Shown piece after piece: positions 9,018-17,627 of a stretch of DNA of 64,000 nucleotides. A program made the translations under genes and the position numbers. Source of the stretch: Anaerolinea sp. (GTDB lineage: Bacteria; Chloroflexota; Limnocylindria; Limnocylindrales; CSP1-4); the NCBI GenBank assembly GCA_013822395.1, contig PNKK01000003.1, positions 1 to 64,000 on the forward strand, in the 5' to 3' direction. Below the pieces are notes generated by a model. The model was not told the DNA's origin. It saw only the letters and a program-made list of their open reading frames with translations, and ran no database searches. Every line of letters starts with the position of its first letter. Within the stretch, counting starts at the first letter, position 1.

Positions 9018-10712
9018 CTACTCCTCGTCGTCCTCGACGGGCTCCTCGTCATCGAAGGCGTCGTCGGCGGATGTCATGGCCGCGGCGGCCGCGCCGAGGG
9101 CCATGCTCTCAAGTGAGAGTTGGTCGGCGGGCTTCACATACCGCTTCGCCTTCATGTAGGCCGAGTGCGCCGACGCAGGGATATCGGGCTTCTTCTTGTC
9201 CTCGAGGATCTCGCGGAACGTGAGGAACTGGATCTTCGGGAAGGAGCGCTGCCAGAGGCCAGACACGTAGCTGCCCGCCGTGTCGCGCTCGGTCCTCATC
9301 GGGCCAGTCGGCTCCTCCAGCGTCACGAAGATGCCCATCGCGGCCTTCTCCCGGTCGACGCTGTTCTTGAGGTCGGCGATGTCGTTCCTCTGGACCTTGC
9401 CGGTCTTCACGCTGACGATGATCGTCTCCAGCCGCCCGTTCTCCTCCGTGAACGTGATCTTCCCGTCCATCCCGGCATCCGCGCCCATCTTGACCTCGTC
9501 CCCGCCGATGGGGGCGGCGCCGATGAGCGACAGCGCGAGGGCCTGCGCCTTGAACCGGCCGCGTGGCGTGTCGATGAGCTGACGGACGCCCTCGACCTCC
9601 TTCGGCAGACCCTCGATCTCGATGTCCTTGAGGCCGAACACGTCTTGGAGCCGCGCCCGCATGACCGCGATGGCGAGGTACGAGACGTCCATCCCGATCC
9701 ACTTGCGGGCTGAGGCCTGCGCCGCGACGAGCGCGGTCCCGCAGCCGCAGAAGGGGTCGAGGACGACATCGCCCGGGTTCGTCGCCGACTCGATGATCCG
9801 CTCCAACAGGGCGAGCGGCTTCTGCGTCGGCCAGTTCAGCTTCTCCTTCGAGGAGTTGTTGAGCTTGTCGATGTCCCACACGTTGTCGATGAAGGCGCCA
9901 CTCGCGAGGGCCTCGTCGAGGTACCGCTTGATGCGCTGACCTTTGCCACGGTCAGACAGGACGTACTCACGACCGTCCTCGTCCACGCGGACCTTCTGCT
10001 TGCGGACCTTGACGTACTCCTCCTTCGACGCCCACGGGCGCGAGTAGGAGTTGAAGACCTGCTGCTCCACGCCGTCCTTCGCGTAGAACAGGATCGTGTC
10101 CGACCGGCTCTCGAACTTCCCGCGCAGCTTCTTGTTCCAGCCCGTGTAGTGCCAGACGATCTCGTTCCGGAACTGCTTCGCGCCGAAGATCGCGTCCATC
10201 ATCACGCGGAGGTAGCTATTCGCCACCTCATTGACGTGGAGAAAGATCGACCCGCTCGGCTTCAAGACCCGACGAAGCTCGACGAGCCGGACGGTCATCT
10301 CGACGAGGTAGGCGAACATCTGGTTCGGACCGAGCGCCTGCCGCATCGCGGCGATCAAGCCGCTGACCTGGACCGGGACGGCGCCGCCATGAAGCCCAGT
10401 GTTCGTCAGATAGGTGTAGTGCTCCTCGGCCCGGGGCCCCCAGTGCCAGATGTCTTCGAAGGCGACGATCTGCGCGTCGCTCTTCCGACCCGACTCGTCC
10501 TCGAAGATCAGGTTGTAGTTGCGGTTCGAGTTGAACGGCGGGTCGAGGTAGATCAGGTCGACCGAGTCGGGCGGGAGCCAGCCGTCGCGCAACAAGTCGA
10601 GGTTGTCGCCCGAGTAGAGGATGTTCGTCCGGAGGCCAGGCGGCGTCGGCGTCGCGATGGCGGCGGGGATGGCGGTCGCGGTGATCGCTGCGGACTTCAC
10701 TCGGGTCGGCAT
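9018..10712 (-). CDS. Site-specific DNA methyltransferase fused to a PD-(D/E)XK/Mrr-like nuclease-like domain
   Basis: IYLDPPFNSNRNYN, WPTQKPLALLERIIESATNPGDVVLDPFCGCGTALVAAQ; then GADAGMDGKITF....IIVSVKTGKVQRNDIADLKN. Confidence 0.88.
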   Translation of the reverse strand: MPTRVKSAAITATAIPAAIATPTPPGLRTNILYSGDNLDLLRDGWLPPDSVDLIYLDPPFNSNRNYNLIFEDESGRKSDAQIVAFEDIWHWGPRAEEHYTYLTNTGLHGGAVPVQVSGLIAAMRQALGPNQMFAYLVEMTVRLVELRRVLKPSGSIFLHVNEVANSYLRVMMDAIFGAKQFRNEIVWHYTGWNKKLRGKFESRSDTILFYAKDGVEQQVFNSYSRPWASKEEYVKVRKQKVRVDEDGREYVLSDRGKGQRIKRYLDEALASGAFIDNVWDIDKLNNSSKEKLNWPTQKPLALLERIIESATNPGDVVLDPFCGCGTALVAAQASARKWIGMDVSYLAIAVMRARLQDVFGLKDIEIEGLPKEVEGVRQLIDTPRGRFKAQALALSLIGAAPIGGDEVKMGADAGMDGKITFTEENGRLETIIVSVKTGKVQRNDIADLKNSVDREKAAMGIFVTLEEPTGPMRTERDTAGSYVSGLWQRSFPKIQFLTFREILEDKKKPDIPASAHSAYMKAKRYVKPADQLSLESMALGAAAAAMTSADDAFDDEEPVEDDEE

Positions 10713-10891
10713 GGGCACCTCCGCCAAGAGGGTACCACGCACCACGCACCCTTGGCGGAATGGGCCGCGACGCCCCGGACTGGACTGGTCGGGCGAGCCG
10801 AGATCGAGCGTCCGGGCGCGGAGCGCGGCCCGGTGACGGATCCTACGGGTCCCCGCTTACCCGACACTTACAGGCTCCGAGAGGGCATGCG

Positions 10892-10897
10892 TTATAA
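10892..10897 (+). promoter_or_regulatory. Candidate -10 (TTATAA) for the rightward element operon
   Basis: AT-rich hexamer in a high-GC divergent intergenic region 38 nt before ATG 10935; TTACAG at -35-like distance. Confidence 0.3.
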
Positions 10898-10934
10898 GTG
10901 GATCGACACGCACGCCGACCGATCCGAGGGGACG

Positions 10935-11177
10935 ATGACCGAACCGACAACGACATGTAGCCACGGGCTGGACAAGGCCTTTCGTGGGATGCGCACGATC
11001 GCGCTGTCCATCGACACGGTGACCTTCGAGTGCCCGACCTGCGGCGCGCAGCAGATCGCGCTGCGCTGCGCCGGGATCACGAAGTCGGGTGAGCGCTGCC
11101 GCGTCGCCGCCACCAACGGCGCGACCGCGTGCTTCCGCCACCGCCGGAACGTCGCGGTCGCGGAGGTCGCCCGATGA
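10935..11177 (+). CDS. Small Cys/His-rich putative zinc-binding protein
   Basis: FECPTCGAQQIALRCAGITKSGERCRVAATNGATACFRH; ATGA overlap with next ORF. Confidence 0.72.
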   Translation: MTEPTTTCSHGLDKAFRGMRTIALSIDTVTFECPTCGAQQIALRCAGITKSGERCRVAATNGATACFRHRRNVAVAEVAR

Positions 11178-11353
11178 GTGAGCCGCGCTGCGACCGTCGG
11201 TACAACGAGGTCCACGAGGACTACATCCTCGTCACCTGCGAGTGCGGGCTCCAGTGGACTCGTCGCCGGTGCGACGCCACGACGCTCGTCGGGAACCGAT
11301 GCCGACACGGGCTCAGGGAGGGCCGCTGCCCCGCGCACGGCGACCGGCCGTGA
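11174..11353 (+). CDS. Small Cys/His-rich putative zinc-binding protein
   Basis: VTCECGLQWTRRRCDATTLVGNRCRHGLREGRCPAH; overlaps neighbours ATGA/GTGA. Confidence 0.72.
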   Translation: MSEPRCDRRYNEVHEDYILVTCECGLQWTRRRCDATTLVGNRCRHGLREGRCPAHGDRP

Positions 11354-13149
11354 AGATCTCCCTCACGCCGCGGGCTCGCTACGCCGCGCTCGTCGAGCGG
11401 CTCGAAGCGGCGAGCGGTGCCGCCGCGGACATGTACGGCTGCCCGTCGTGCGGCAGCCAGGACAACCTCCACGTCTGGCTGGACGACAAGGGGCTCGGCG
11501 TCAAGTGCTTCACCGTCGGGTGCGCCGTGCAGGGTGTCGCGTCGCTCGAGGCGGCACTCGACGCCTACGAGGGCACGTCCGAGGACGCGCCGGAGCCACC
11601 GGGGACGCCCGCGGACTTCGTCGTGACGGACGACGCGCTCGACAACCTCGCTCGCTACTGCGGCGTCGAGAGGTCAGCGGTCGAGGGGCTACCGGTCGAG
11701 GACGGGGGCAAGGGCGAGTACGTGGTCGTGTTCCCGTCCGGGGCGCGGAAGCGGCGCCACTGGACGGGGCGCGCCAAGTACACCTGGGATGCCGACGTGA
11801 AGCCGCGCCCGGTCTGGCCCGTGGACGCACAAATGCCCGAGGAGGCGTGGTTCACCGAGGGCGAGACGGACTGCATCGTCCTGCGATCGCTCGGGATCGC
11901 GGCCTACTCGCTCGGCTCGGCCAGCGACTCGGCGGGCGTCGAGGTCTGGGAGGCGCTGCGATCCCGCGGGCTCAAGCGGGCCGTCATCGCGGGCGACGCC
12001 GACGAGGCAGGTCGTGAGGCCACCGCCAAGCGGATGAGGGACGCGCTGGCCGCGGGCCTGCGCGTCGCGTCCGTAGTCCCGCCCGGCTACGACCCGCTCA
12101 CCGGCGCTCACAAGGACTGGCGAGCGTGGCACCTCGACGGCGAGACGGACGTCCCGGAGCCCACGGGGACGGGCGTGGTCCTGACGATGGACGAGTACCT
12201 CGCAGCCCACGAGGGCGATCGCGTCGAGTGGGCCGTCGAGGGCATCGCCGCATTCGGGACCGTCTCGATGCTCGCGGGTCCGATGAAGGGCGGGAAGACG
12301 ACGCTGATGGAGAACGCCTTCCGGCTCGTCGGCGGGACCGAGGACGCCTTCCTCGGCCGCTGGTCGGTCGCTGAGGGCTTGGAGGCCGCCCTGTTCACCG
12401 AGGAGGGCGCGATCACCGTCCGCCAGAACATGGGGCACCTGCCCATCCACGTCGTGTCGCGCCGCGACCGCATCCCGTCGCGGTGGTCGCTCGCGGAGGC
12501 CGTCTCCGAGGCGCTCGACTGGGCGAGCGAGCGGCCGCGGGCACTCGTCGTGTTCGATACCTACGACAAGTGGGCGGGGATCAAGGACGAGAACGCCGTC
12601 GGCGAGAACGTCGCGGCGATCGAGACGTTCTACGCGCTCGCGGAGGCCGGCGCCGCCGTCCTGCTCGCGCACCACAGCCGCAAGGGCGGAGGCGAGTACG
12701 GCGAGGGCATCCGCGGGTCGGGAGCGATCCTCGGCGCGGTGGACCACGCGGTGGAGCTGAAGTACGTGTCGCCCACCTCGGACCGGCGCCACCTGGAGAT
12801 GCACGGGCGGCTGGTCGAGAACTCGCGGCGGCTGCTCGACTTCGACCGCGAGACGATGACGTACTCGCTCGTGGACGAGGCCGACGAGTACGCCGACGAC
12901 ATGCTCGCGAAGGCGTCCCTCGTGCCCTCGAAGGCTGAGGACCCGGACGGCGTGAACAACGCGGCGCTCAACGCCCTTTGGGACTCGAAGGACGGGAAGC
13001 GCACGCGAGACAAGCTGCTGGAGATGGGCTACCTCGTCCGGTCGGACGAGCTGGTCAAGGTCGGGCGCGGGCAGGAGTGGCGCTACTGGAGGGCCACGCT
13101 GCCTGTGATCAAGTTCACGCGGCCGTCGGAGGCCACCGATGGACAGTAG
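11350..13149 (+). CDS. Primase-helicase (Zn-finger + TOPRIM-like + RecA/RepA-like ATPase)
   Basis: YGCPSCGSQDNLHVWLDDKGLGVKCFTVGC; WFTEGETDCIVLRSLG; MLAGPMKGGKTTLMENAF Walker A; ALVVFDTYDKW Walker B; GTGA overlap start. Confidence 0.87.
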   Translation: MKISLTPRARYAALVERLEAASGAAADMYGCPSCGSQDNLHVWLDDKGLGVKCFTVGCAVQGVASLEAALDAYEGTSEDAPEPPGTPADFVVTDDALDNLARYCGVERSAVEGLPVEDGGKGEYVVVFPSGARKRRHWTGRAKYTWDADVKPRPVWPVDAQMPEEAWFTEGETDCIVLRSLGIAAYSLGSASDSAGVEVWEALRSRGLKRAVIAGDADEAGREATAKRMRDALAAGLRVASVVPPGYDPLTGAHKDWRAWHLDGETDVPEPTGTGVVLTMDEYLAAHEGDRVEWAVEGIAAFGTVSMLAGPMKGGKTTLMENAFRLVGGTEDAFLGRWSVAEGLEAALFTEEGAITVRQNMGHLPIHVVSRRDRIPSRWSLAEAVSEALDWASERPRALVVFDTYDKWAGIKDENAVGENVAAIETFYALAEAGAAVLLAHHSRKGGGEYGEGIRGSGAILGAVDHAVELKYVSPTSDRRHLEMHGRLVENSRRLLDFDRETMTYSLVDEADEYADDMLAKASLVPSKAEDPDGVNNAALNALWDSKDGKRTRDKLLEMGYLVRSDELVKVGRGQEWRYWRATLPVIKFTRPSEATDGQ

Positions 13150-13377
13150 GACAACCGAAGGACAACCGATGGACAGCGCACTGTCCTTCGGTCGAGGACG
13201 GCCGGGGCGACGCCGCCTGAAAGGCGTCGCCACGTACGAGGGACCGATGGACATCGACTCGACGTATACCCCTGTCCATCGGTCCATCGGTCATCGAGAG
13301 GAGGATATGAGCACGAACGAGAACGATCACCCCGGGACCCACGATGCCCGACCGATGGACACGACCTGTCCTTCGGT
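13135..13377. repeat. Iteron-like array: nine copies of ACCGAWGGACA in both orientations
   Basis: Forward: 13135-13146, 13154-13165, 13165-13176, 13243-13254, 13351-13362; inverted: 13181-13192, 13272-13283, 13283-13291 (short), 13366-13377. Confidence 0.9.
13206..13231. repeat. 9-bp perfect hairpin GGCGACGCC-GCCTGAAA-GGCGTCGCC within the iteron region
   Basis: Direct reading of inverted repeat. Confidence 0.75.
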
Positions 13378-13389
13378 CCGGCGTACTGC

Positions 13390-13412
13390 GAGGGGTAGGC
13401 CCCTCTCTTTTT
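13390..13412 (+). terminator. Rho-independent terminator candidate
   Basis: GAGGGG-TAGG-CCCCTC followed by TCTTTTT. Confidence 0.65.
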
Positions 13413-13746
13413 CGCGGGTAGTTGCGTACTTGCGCAACCACGCAAGGGGTACGTCCGTGCGAGGAGCCGAGTCAGGCGGCTTCGCACGCATCTCCGCCTC
13501 TCTCCGTGGTGCCCTGTCGTGTCGATCGTCGTCCGTGCGATCGTCGCGGCTCTCCGTGGCTCCTACCGCGGCTCCGTGCACCGTGGCGCACGCTGCCTCG
13601 ACGGGTGAAGGTGGACTGTCCACGTCGGACCGCGATGCCTGTGGAGGCGGCCAGGTAGGCGCCTCCGGGCGGCCTGCTACTTGGCCTCGCACCGAGCCGC
13701 TCGCCTGCTCGCGAGGCGGCCGCGTCGAGACCTCCGGGGTGTCGGC

Positions 13747-14139
13747 ATGAGCGGCCAGTTCGTCCGACCCAAGCAGCGGCCGCAGCGTCGGACCATCTCG
13801 GGCCAGGGCTTCGCGGGCGGGTCCTTCGAGCGGGTCCCGGACAGGGGCCGCCACGGCCTGTCGCGGCAGGAACTGGGCGTCCTCTTGCGCGAGCAAGGGA
13901 ACCGGTGCGCGATCTGCGGGACCTACGAGTGGGGCACCCTCGGCCCGATGGTCGATCACGACCACGAGCTCGCCAAGCAGCACGGGCACAACGAGTACAA
14001 GGGCTGTCGGCGATGCGTTCGCCAACTGTGCTGTGGGCGCTGTAATACCTTGCTCGGCAACGCGCAGGACGACCCCGAGATCCTTCGGCAGGCGGCCGCC
14101 TACCTCGACCACTTCAACGCCCGTCGCGGGGTGTCCTGA
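13747..14139 (+). CDS. Recombination endonuclease VII family protein
   Basis: GNRCAICG...MVDHDHELAKQHGHNEYKGCRRCVRQLCCGRCNTLLGNAQDDPEIL. Confidence 0.88.
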   Translation: MSGQFVRPKQRPQRRTISGQGFAGGSFERVPDRGRHGLSRQELGVLLREQGNRCAICGTYEWGTLGPMVDHDHELAKQHGHNEYKGCRRCVRQLCCGRCNTLLGNAQDDPEILRQAAAYLDHFNARRGVS

Positions 14140-14140
14140 C

Positions 14141-15100
14141 GTGCCGCGGGTCTGCGTCATCTGCACCTCCGGGCTGGCACCGGCGGCCGAGAAGCTCGTC
14201 GGCGAGGGTCGCTCGATGCGGTCGGTCGCGGCGAACCTCGGGCTCTCCTACGACGCCCTCAAGCGGCACATGCAGCACGTCGCCCGGCGCGTCCAGCAGG
14301 CCCCCGCGCCGTCGCGCGCTACGTCGCGCCCGTCGCGCGGTACGGGCGCTTCGACCCCGGCCGCGCCGGTCCCGGACGACCCGTGCGAGACGTTCGAGCT
14401 GGCCTTCGGCAGCCCGCCGATGGACCACCAGCGCGAGTACCTGACGGAGACGGCGGACACGTGCTTCCTGAAGGGGCGCCAGGTTGGCGCGACGCAGGCC
14501 GCCGCGGGGCTCGCCATCCACGTCGCGCGGTCGGCGCCGGGGAAGCTCGCGGCGATCATCTCGCCCTCGATGAAGCAGAGCACCGAGGTCACCCAGCGCG
14601 CCCGCGTCGGGCTCTGGGACCTCGGCGAGCGGCTCGTGCAGGACAGCACGTCGCTCATCCGGCTGGAGAACGGGTCCCGGATCCTCTCGCTGCCCGGCAC
14701 GGCGCGAGCGGTGCGCGGCTACTCGGCCGACCTGCTCATCCTCGACGAGGCCGCGTGGATCACGGACGAGACGTGGACGGCGGCGCGCCCCATCACGAGC
14801 GCGACCCGCGGCCGGACGATCGTCCAGTCCACGCCGGGCGTCCCGGTCGGGTGGTTCTGGGAGCTGACCCGCGACGTCCCCGAGGGCTGGCACGAGATGC
14901 GGGTGACGTCCGAGCAGGCGCCGACCGTGGACCCCGAGTTCCTCGCGCGCGAGAAGGCGCGGCTCGACCCGCACCTCTACCTCCAGGAGTACGCCGGGGT
15001 GTTCGCCTCGGTCGGGTCCTCGGCCCGCTGGTTCCCCGAGGACGAGTACGACGCCAAGGTCAACAAGAAGTTCGGCGCGTGGGGCGCCGAGGAGGGCTGA
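14141..15100 (+). CDS. Phage terminase large subunit, ATPase part (with N-terminal HTH-like segment)
   Basis: GTG start; SMRSVAANLGLSYDALKRHM; FLKGRQVGATQAAA Walker A-like; ADLLILDEAAW Walker B; QSTPG coupling motif. Confidence 0.82.
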   Translation: MPRVCVICTSGLAPAAEKLVGEGRSMRSVAANLGLSYDALKRHMQHVARRVQQAPAPSRATSRPSRGTGASTPAAPVPDDPCETFELAFGSPPMDHQREYLTETADTCFLKGRQVGATQAAAGLAIHVARSAPGKLAAIISPSMKQSTEVTQRARVGLWDLGERLVQDSTSLIRLENGSRILSLPGTARAVRGYSADLLILDEAAWITDETWTAARPITSATRGRTIVQSTPGVPVGWFWELTRDVPEGWHEMRVTSEQAPTVDPEFLAREKARLDPHLYLQEYAGVFASVGSSARWFPEDEYDAKVNKKFGAWGAEEG

Positions 15101-15795
15101 TGAACACCACAGTTGCCGCGGCGAACAGTCGCGGCAGGGTCTCCGTCGTAGCGCTGGAGACCATCGAGCGCAGCGGGCTCCTGAAGCCCGTGAGCGTCGT
15201 GCGCTACACGCGACAGGTCCCCGCGTCCGCGGGCCCGGACGAGGCGCGGGAGACGGTCTTGGAGGCGTGCCGGGTGATCCTGGCCGACCCCGAGAACCGG
15301 GACGGCGACCACCCGCGCGTCGTCGTGTCGAGCACCGCCTACGGGAGCGCGCTCTACGAGATGCTCTACGAGGACGGCAGGACGGGCCGCGTCCGGCCGT
15401 TGATGCCCCGCAAGCCGCTGGGCATCAGTAGCTACGTGACGTCGCTCGACCCGCGCGTCGAGAAGGTCGCGCCGAACCGGCTCGCCGGCGCGCTCTACAC
15501 GGCCTTCAAGTCGGGTCGGGTCGAGTTCGCCGACGGCTTGACGAAGCTGCGCGCCCAGATGGGCGCCTTTGTCCCGGTCGAGACCAAGTCGGGCTCGCTC
15601 GCCTTCGGCAACGAGGACATGAGCGACTACGACCACGCGGTCGTCGCGCTCATGCTCGCGGTCATCGCGGCGGGCAACCGCGGCTACGGCGAGTACCGCT
15701 ACGAGGACAGCAGCGGCGACGTCTGGCTCTCGAAGGCGATGGCCGTCGCTCGTCGCGGCGGGTCCGAGGGCTTCACGTTCGGAGCCCGGCCGTGA
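15100..15795 (+). CDS. Terminase nuclease-domain-like protein (split C-terminal half)
   Basis: Adjacent to ATPase ORF with overlapping stop/start; ALYTAFKSGRVEFADGLTKLRAQM...DYDHAVVALMLAVIA resembles terminase RNase H-like C-termini. Confidence 0.6.
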   Translation: MNTTVAAANSRGRVSVVALETIERSGLLKPVSVVRYTRQVPASAGPDEARETVLEACRVILADPENRDGDHPRVVVSSTAYGSALYEMLYEDGRTGRVRPLMPRKPLGISSYVTSLDPRVEKVAPNRLAGALYTAFKSGRVEFADGLTKLRAQMGAFVPVETKSGSLAFGNEDMSDYDHAVVALMLAVIAAGNRGYGEYRYEDSSGDVWLSKAMAVARRGGSEGFTFGARP

Positions 15796-15995
15796 TCGGG
15801 TTCGTGTACTTCGAGGACCCGGCCGACCTCGAAGCATGGCTCGCGTACCGGCCCGTCCCGGCGGCCGTCGCACTCTGCGCCCTGAGCGCCGACGTGGACG
15901 TCCCGGCCGCGGCCACCCCCACCACCACAACGGAACCCCGGCCGCGATCGCTGCTCGATCGCATCAAGACGCTCGTCGGGAGGCTCCGTGCCTGA
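15792..15995 (+). CDS. Hypothetical small protein
   Basis: GTG start overlapping previous stop; 67 aa. Confidence 0.5.
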   Translation: MIGFVYFEDPADLEAWLAYRPVPAAVALCALSADVDVPAAATPTTTTEPRPRSLLDRIKTLVGRLRA

Positions 15996-16785
15996 CCTCG
16001 ACACCACCCAGTACGGCGCACGGACGATCCGTCGCATGGACACCGCAATCAAGACAAGGAGCACCATGAGCAAGCATCGACCGCTCTACGACAAGGCCAT
16101 CAACGCGCTGGCCGACCACATCGTCAAGCCGGGGCAGATGCTCCGGGACCTCGAGGCGAAGCGGGAGCAGTACCCGGAGACCTTCTACGACCAGGAGCGC
16201 CAGCGGCTCATCCGCTGGGCGCGCGACCACGACTCGGCCGTCATGGGGGCCATGAACGACTACCTCGGCGCGATGGGAGCGGAGGCCAACAAGCTCCGGG
16301 TGCAGGCCGACGCCGACCGGCCCGCCGCCGACCGCACGGCCGAGATGATGGAGCGGCAGCAGCTCCTCGCCTCCGGCGTCCGCGCGGGCGACCTGCTCGC
16401 GCAGGCCGAAGCGGCGCTGGAGGCCGACCGCCCGCGTCGCGCCGCGTTCCTCGTGGACGTGGCCCGCTCGATGGGCGGAGTCGCCCTCGGCGACCTTCCC
16501 AACCGCGTCGATGACGCGCTGGACGAGGTGGACGAGAAGCGATCGCAGGCTCGGGCCATCGAGGACGAGGCCGAGGAGAACTACCGCGAGCTTGAGGTCC
16601 TGCGCCTCCGCGCACTGGCGGCGGCCGGGGTCGGCCTCAACCACGACGGCGGCGCGGGCACCGGCACGCAGGAGGCGCTCGTCCGGGCGAACATCGCGCG
16701 GAAGCTCGCGGCGTTCCACGCGGGGGGCGACTTCTCGGACCCGAAGGTCGAGGAGGCGACGGGCGCGCCGTCGCTCGTCTCGTGA
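15988..16785 (+). CDS. Hypothetical Ala/Glu-rich helical protein
   Basis: 265 aa, charged helical sequence; operon overlap with neighbours; start could be later. Confidence 0.6.
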   Translation: MPDLDTTQYGARTIRRMDTAIKTRSTMSKHRPLYDKAINALADHIVKPGQMLRDLEAKREQYPETFYDQERQRLIRWARDHDSAVMGAMNDYLGAMGAEANKLRVQADADRPAADRTAEMMERQQLLASGVRAGDLLAQAEAALEADRPRRAAFLVDVARSMGGVALGDLPNRVDDALDEVDEKRSQARAIEDEAEENYRELEVLRLRALAAAGVGLNHDGGAGTGTQEALVRANIARKLAAFHAGGDFSDPKVEEATGAPSLVS

Positions 16786-17063
16786 CCGCCTTCGACTGGA
16801 CGGACCGGCTCCGCCGCCCCGTGACCGAGTACCGCCGGACCTGTCGCCGCTGCGGCGTGGTCCGGTACGTCCCGGTCGCGATCGCGACGGCCAAGCCGCA
16901 GAAGGCGTCGCGCCTCGCGGGCTGGCTGACGCCGGTAGTGGGCCGGAGGCGCCAGCAGGTCAACGCCGAACGGTCGCTCATCGCTGACCACAACGCCCGG
17001 ATCGCCGAGGAGCGGCGTTGTCGCTCGTGCGGCTCCGAGAGCTACGACGAGGAGGAGGCATGA
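16782..17063 (+). CDS. Zinc-ribbon-like small protein
   Basis: RTCRRCGVVRYV ... ERRCRSCGSESYDEEEA. Confidence 0.65.
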   Translation: MTAFDWTDRLRRPVTEYRRTCRRCGVVRYVPVAIATAKPQKASRLAGWLTPVVGRRRQQVNAERSLIADHNARIAEERRCRSCGSESYDEEEA

Positions 17064-17284
17064 CACCCGAGGAGCAGGCGGCGGCGATCATCGCCGACCC
17101 CGCGTGGAGCTTCACGGACAACCCCACGTTGGCGATCGCCCACGCATCGACCCGCGCGGCCACCGCGCAGCGCGAGGGCAACACGACCCGCGCCCGCTAC
17201 TGGACCTCCGTGGGCCTCGCCCTGTGCGAGGCGGCGGGCGTCGAGCCGGGCCAGGTGCTGGTCAACCTCCGGGACGGCCAGTAG
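17060..17284 (+). CDS. Hypothetical small protein
   Basis: 74 aa; ATGA overlap with upstream ORF. Confidence 0.55.
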   Translation: MTPEEQAAAIIADPAWSFTDNPTLAIAHASTRAATAQREGNTTRARYWTSVGLALCEAAGVEPGQVLVNLRDGQ

Positions 17285-17627
17285 CAACGATCGACGCGAG
17301 GCACGGAACTCGATACCGTCGCCTCGTCGTTGACGCCCCGGAAGTCCTGGGGCGCGACGTTCCCTTCGGGGCAACGTTGCCAACGGCGGGTGAGTCGCGG
17401 CGGCGCCGTCGGGATCACGTCCAGACCGATCATCGGGCAGCCGATGTGGACGCCCGGCGGCGTTGCTGTTCCCGGTCCACTACGAGGGCGCCCACGACGT
17501 CGGGCGCGTTCGTCGTCGCGCGCGCTGCCGCGATCGCTCTCGGTGGCCCCTACGCGCTCAGGCTGTGCCTCCGACGGGACCTTCGGACCGTATCCGCGTG
17601 CCGCTGGCGTATGCGACGCTGGCGCGC

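Noticed and set aside
11689-13287. 532-aa minus-strand ORF
   Set aside because: Antisense to the primase-helicase, whose zinc, TOPRIM and Walker motifs are clear; low-complexity Arg-rich shadow ORF.
13139-13750. 203-aa ORF over the iteron block
   Set aside because: Its only repeated peptides (..QPMDS, GPMDI, RPMDT) are translations of the DNA iterons, which also occur inverted; no start/RBS support. Kept as a non-coding candidate ori.
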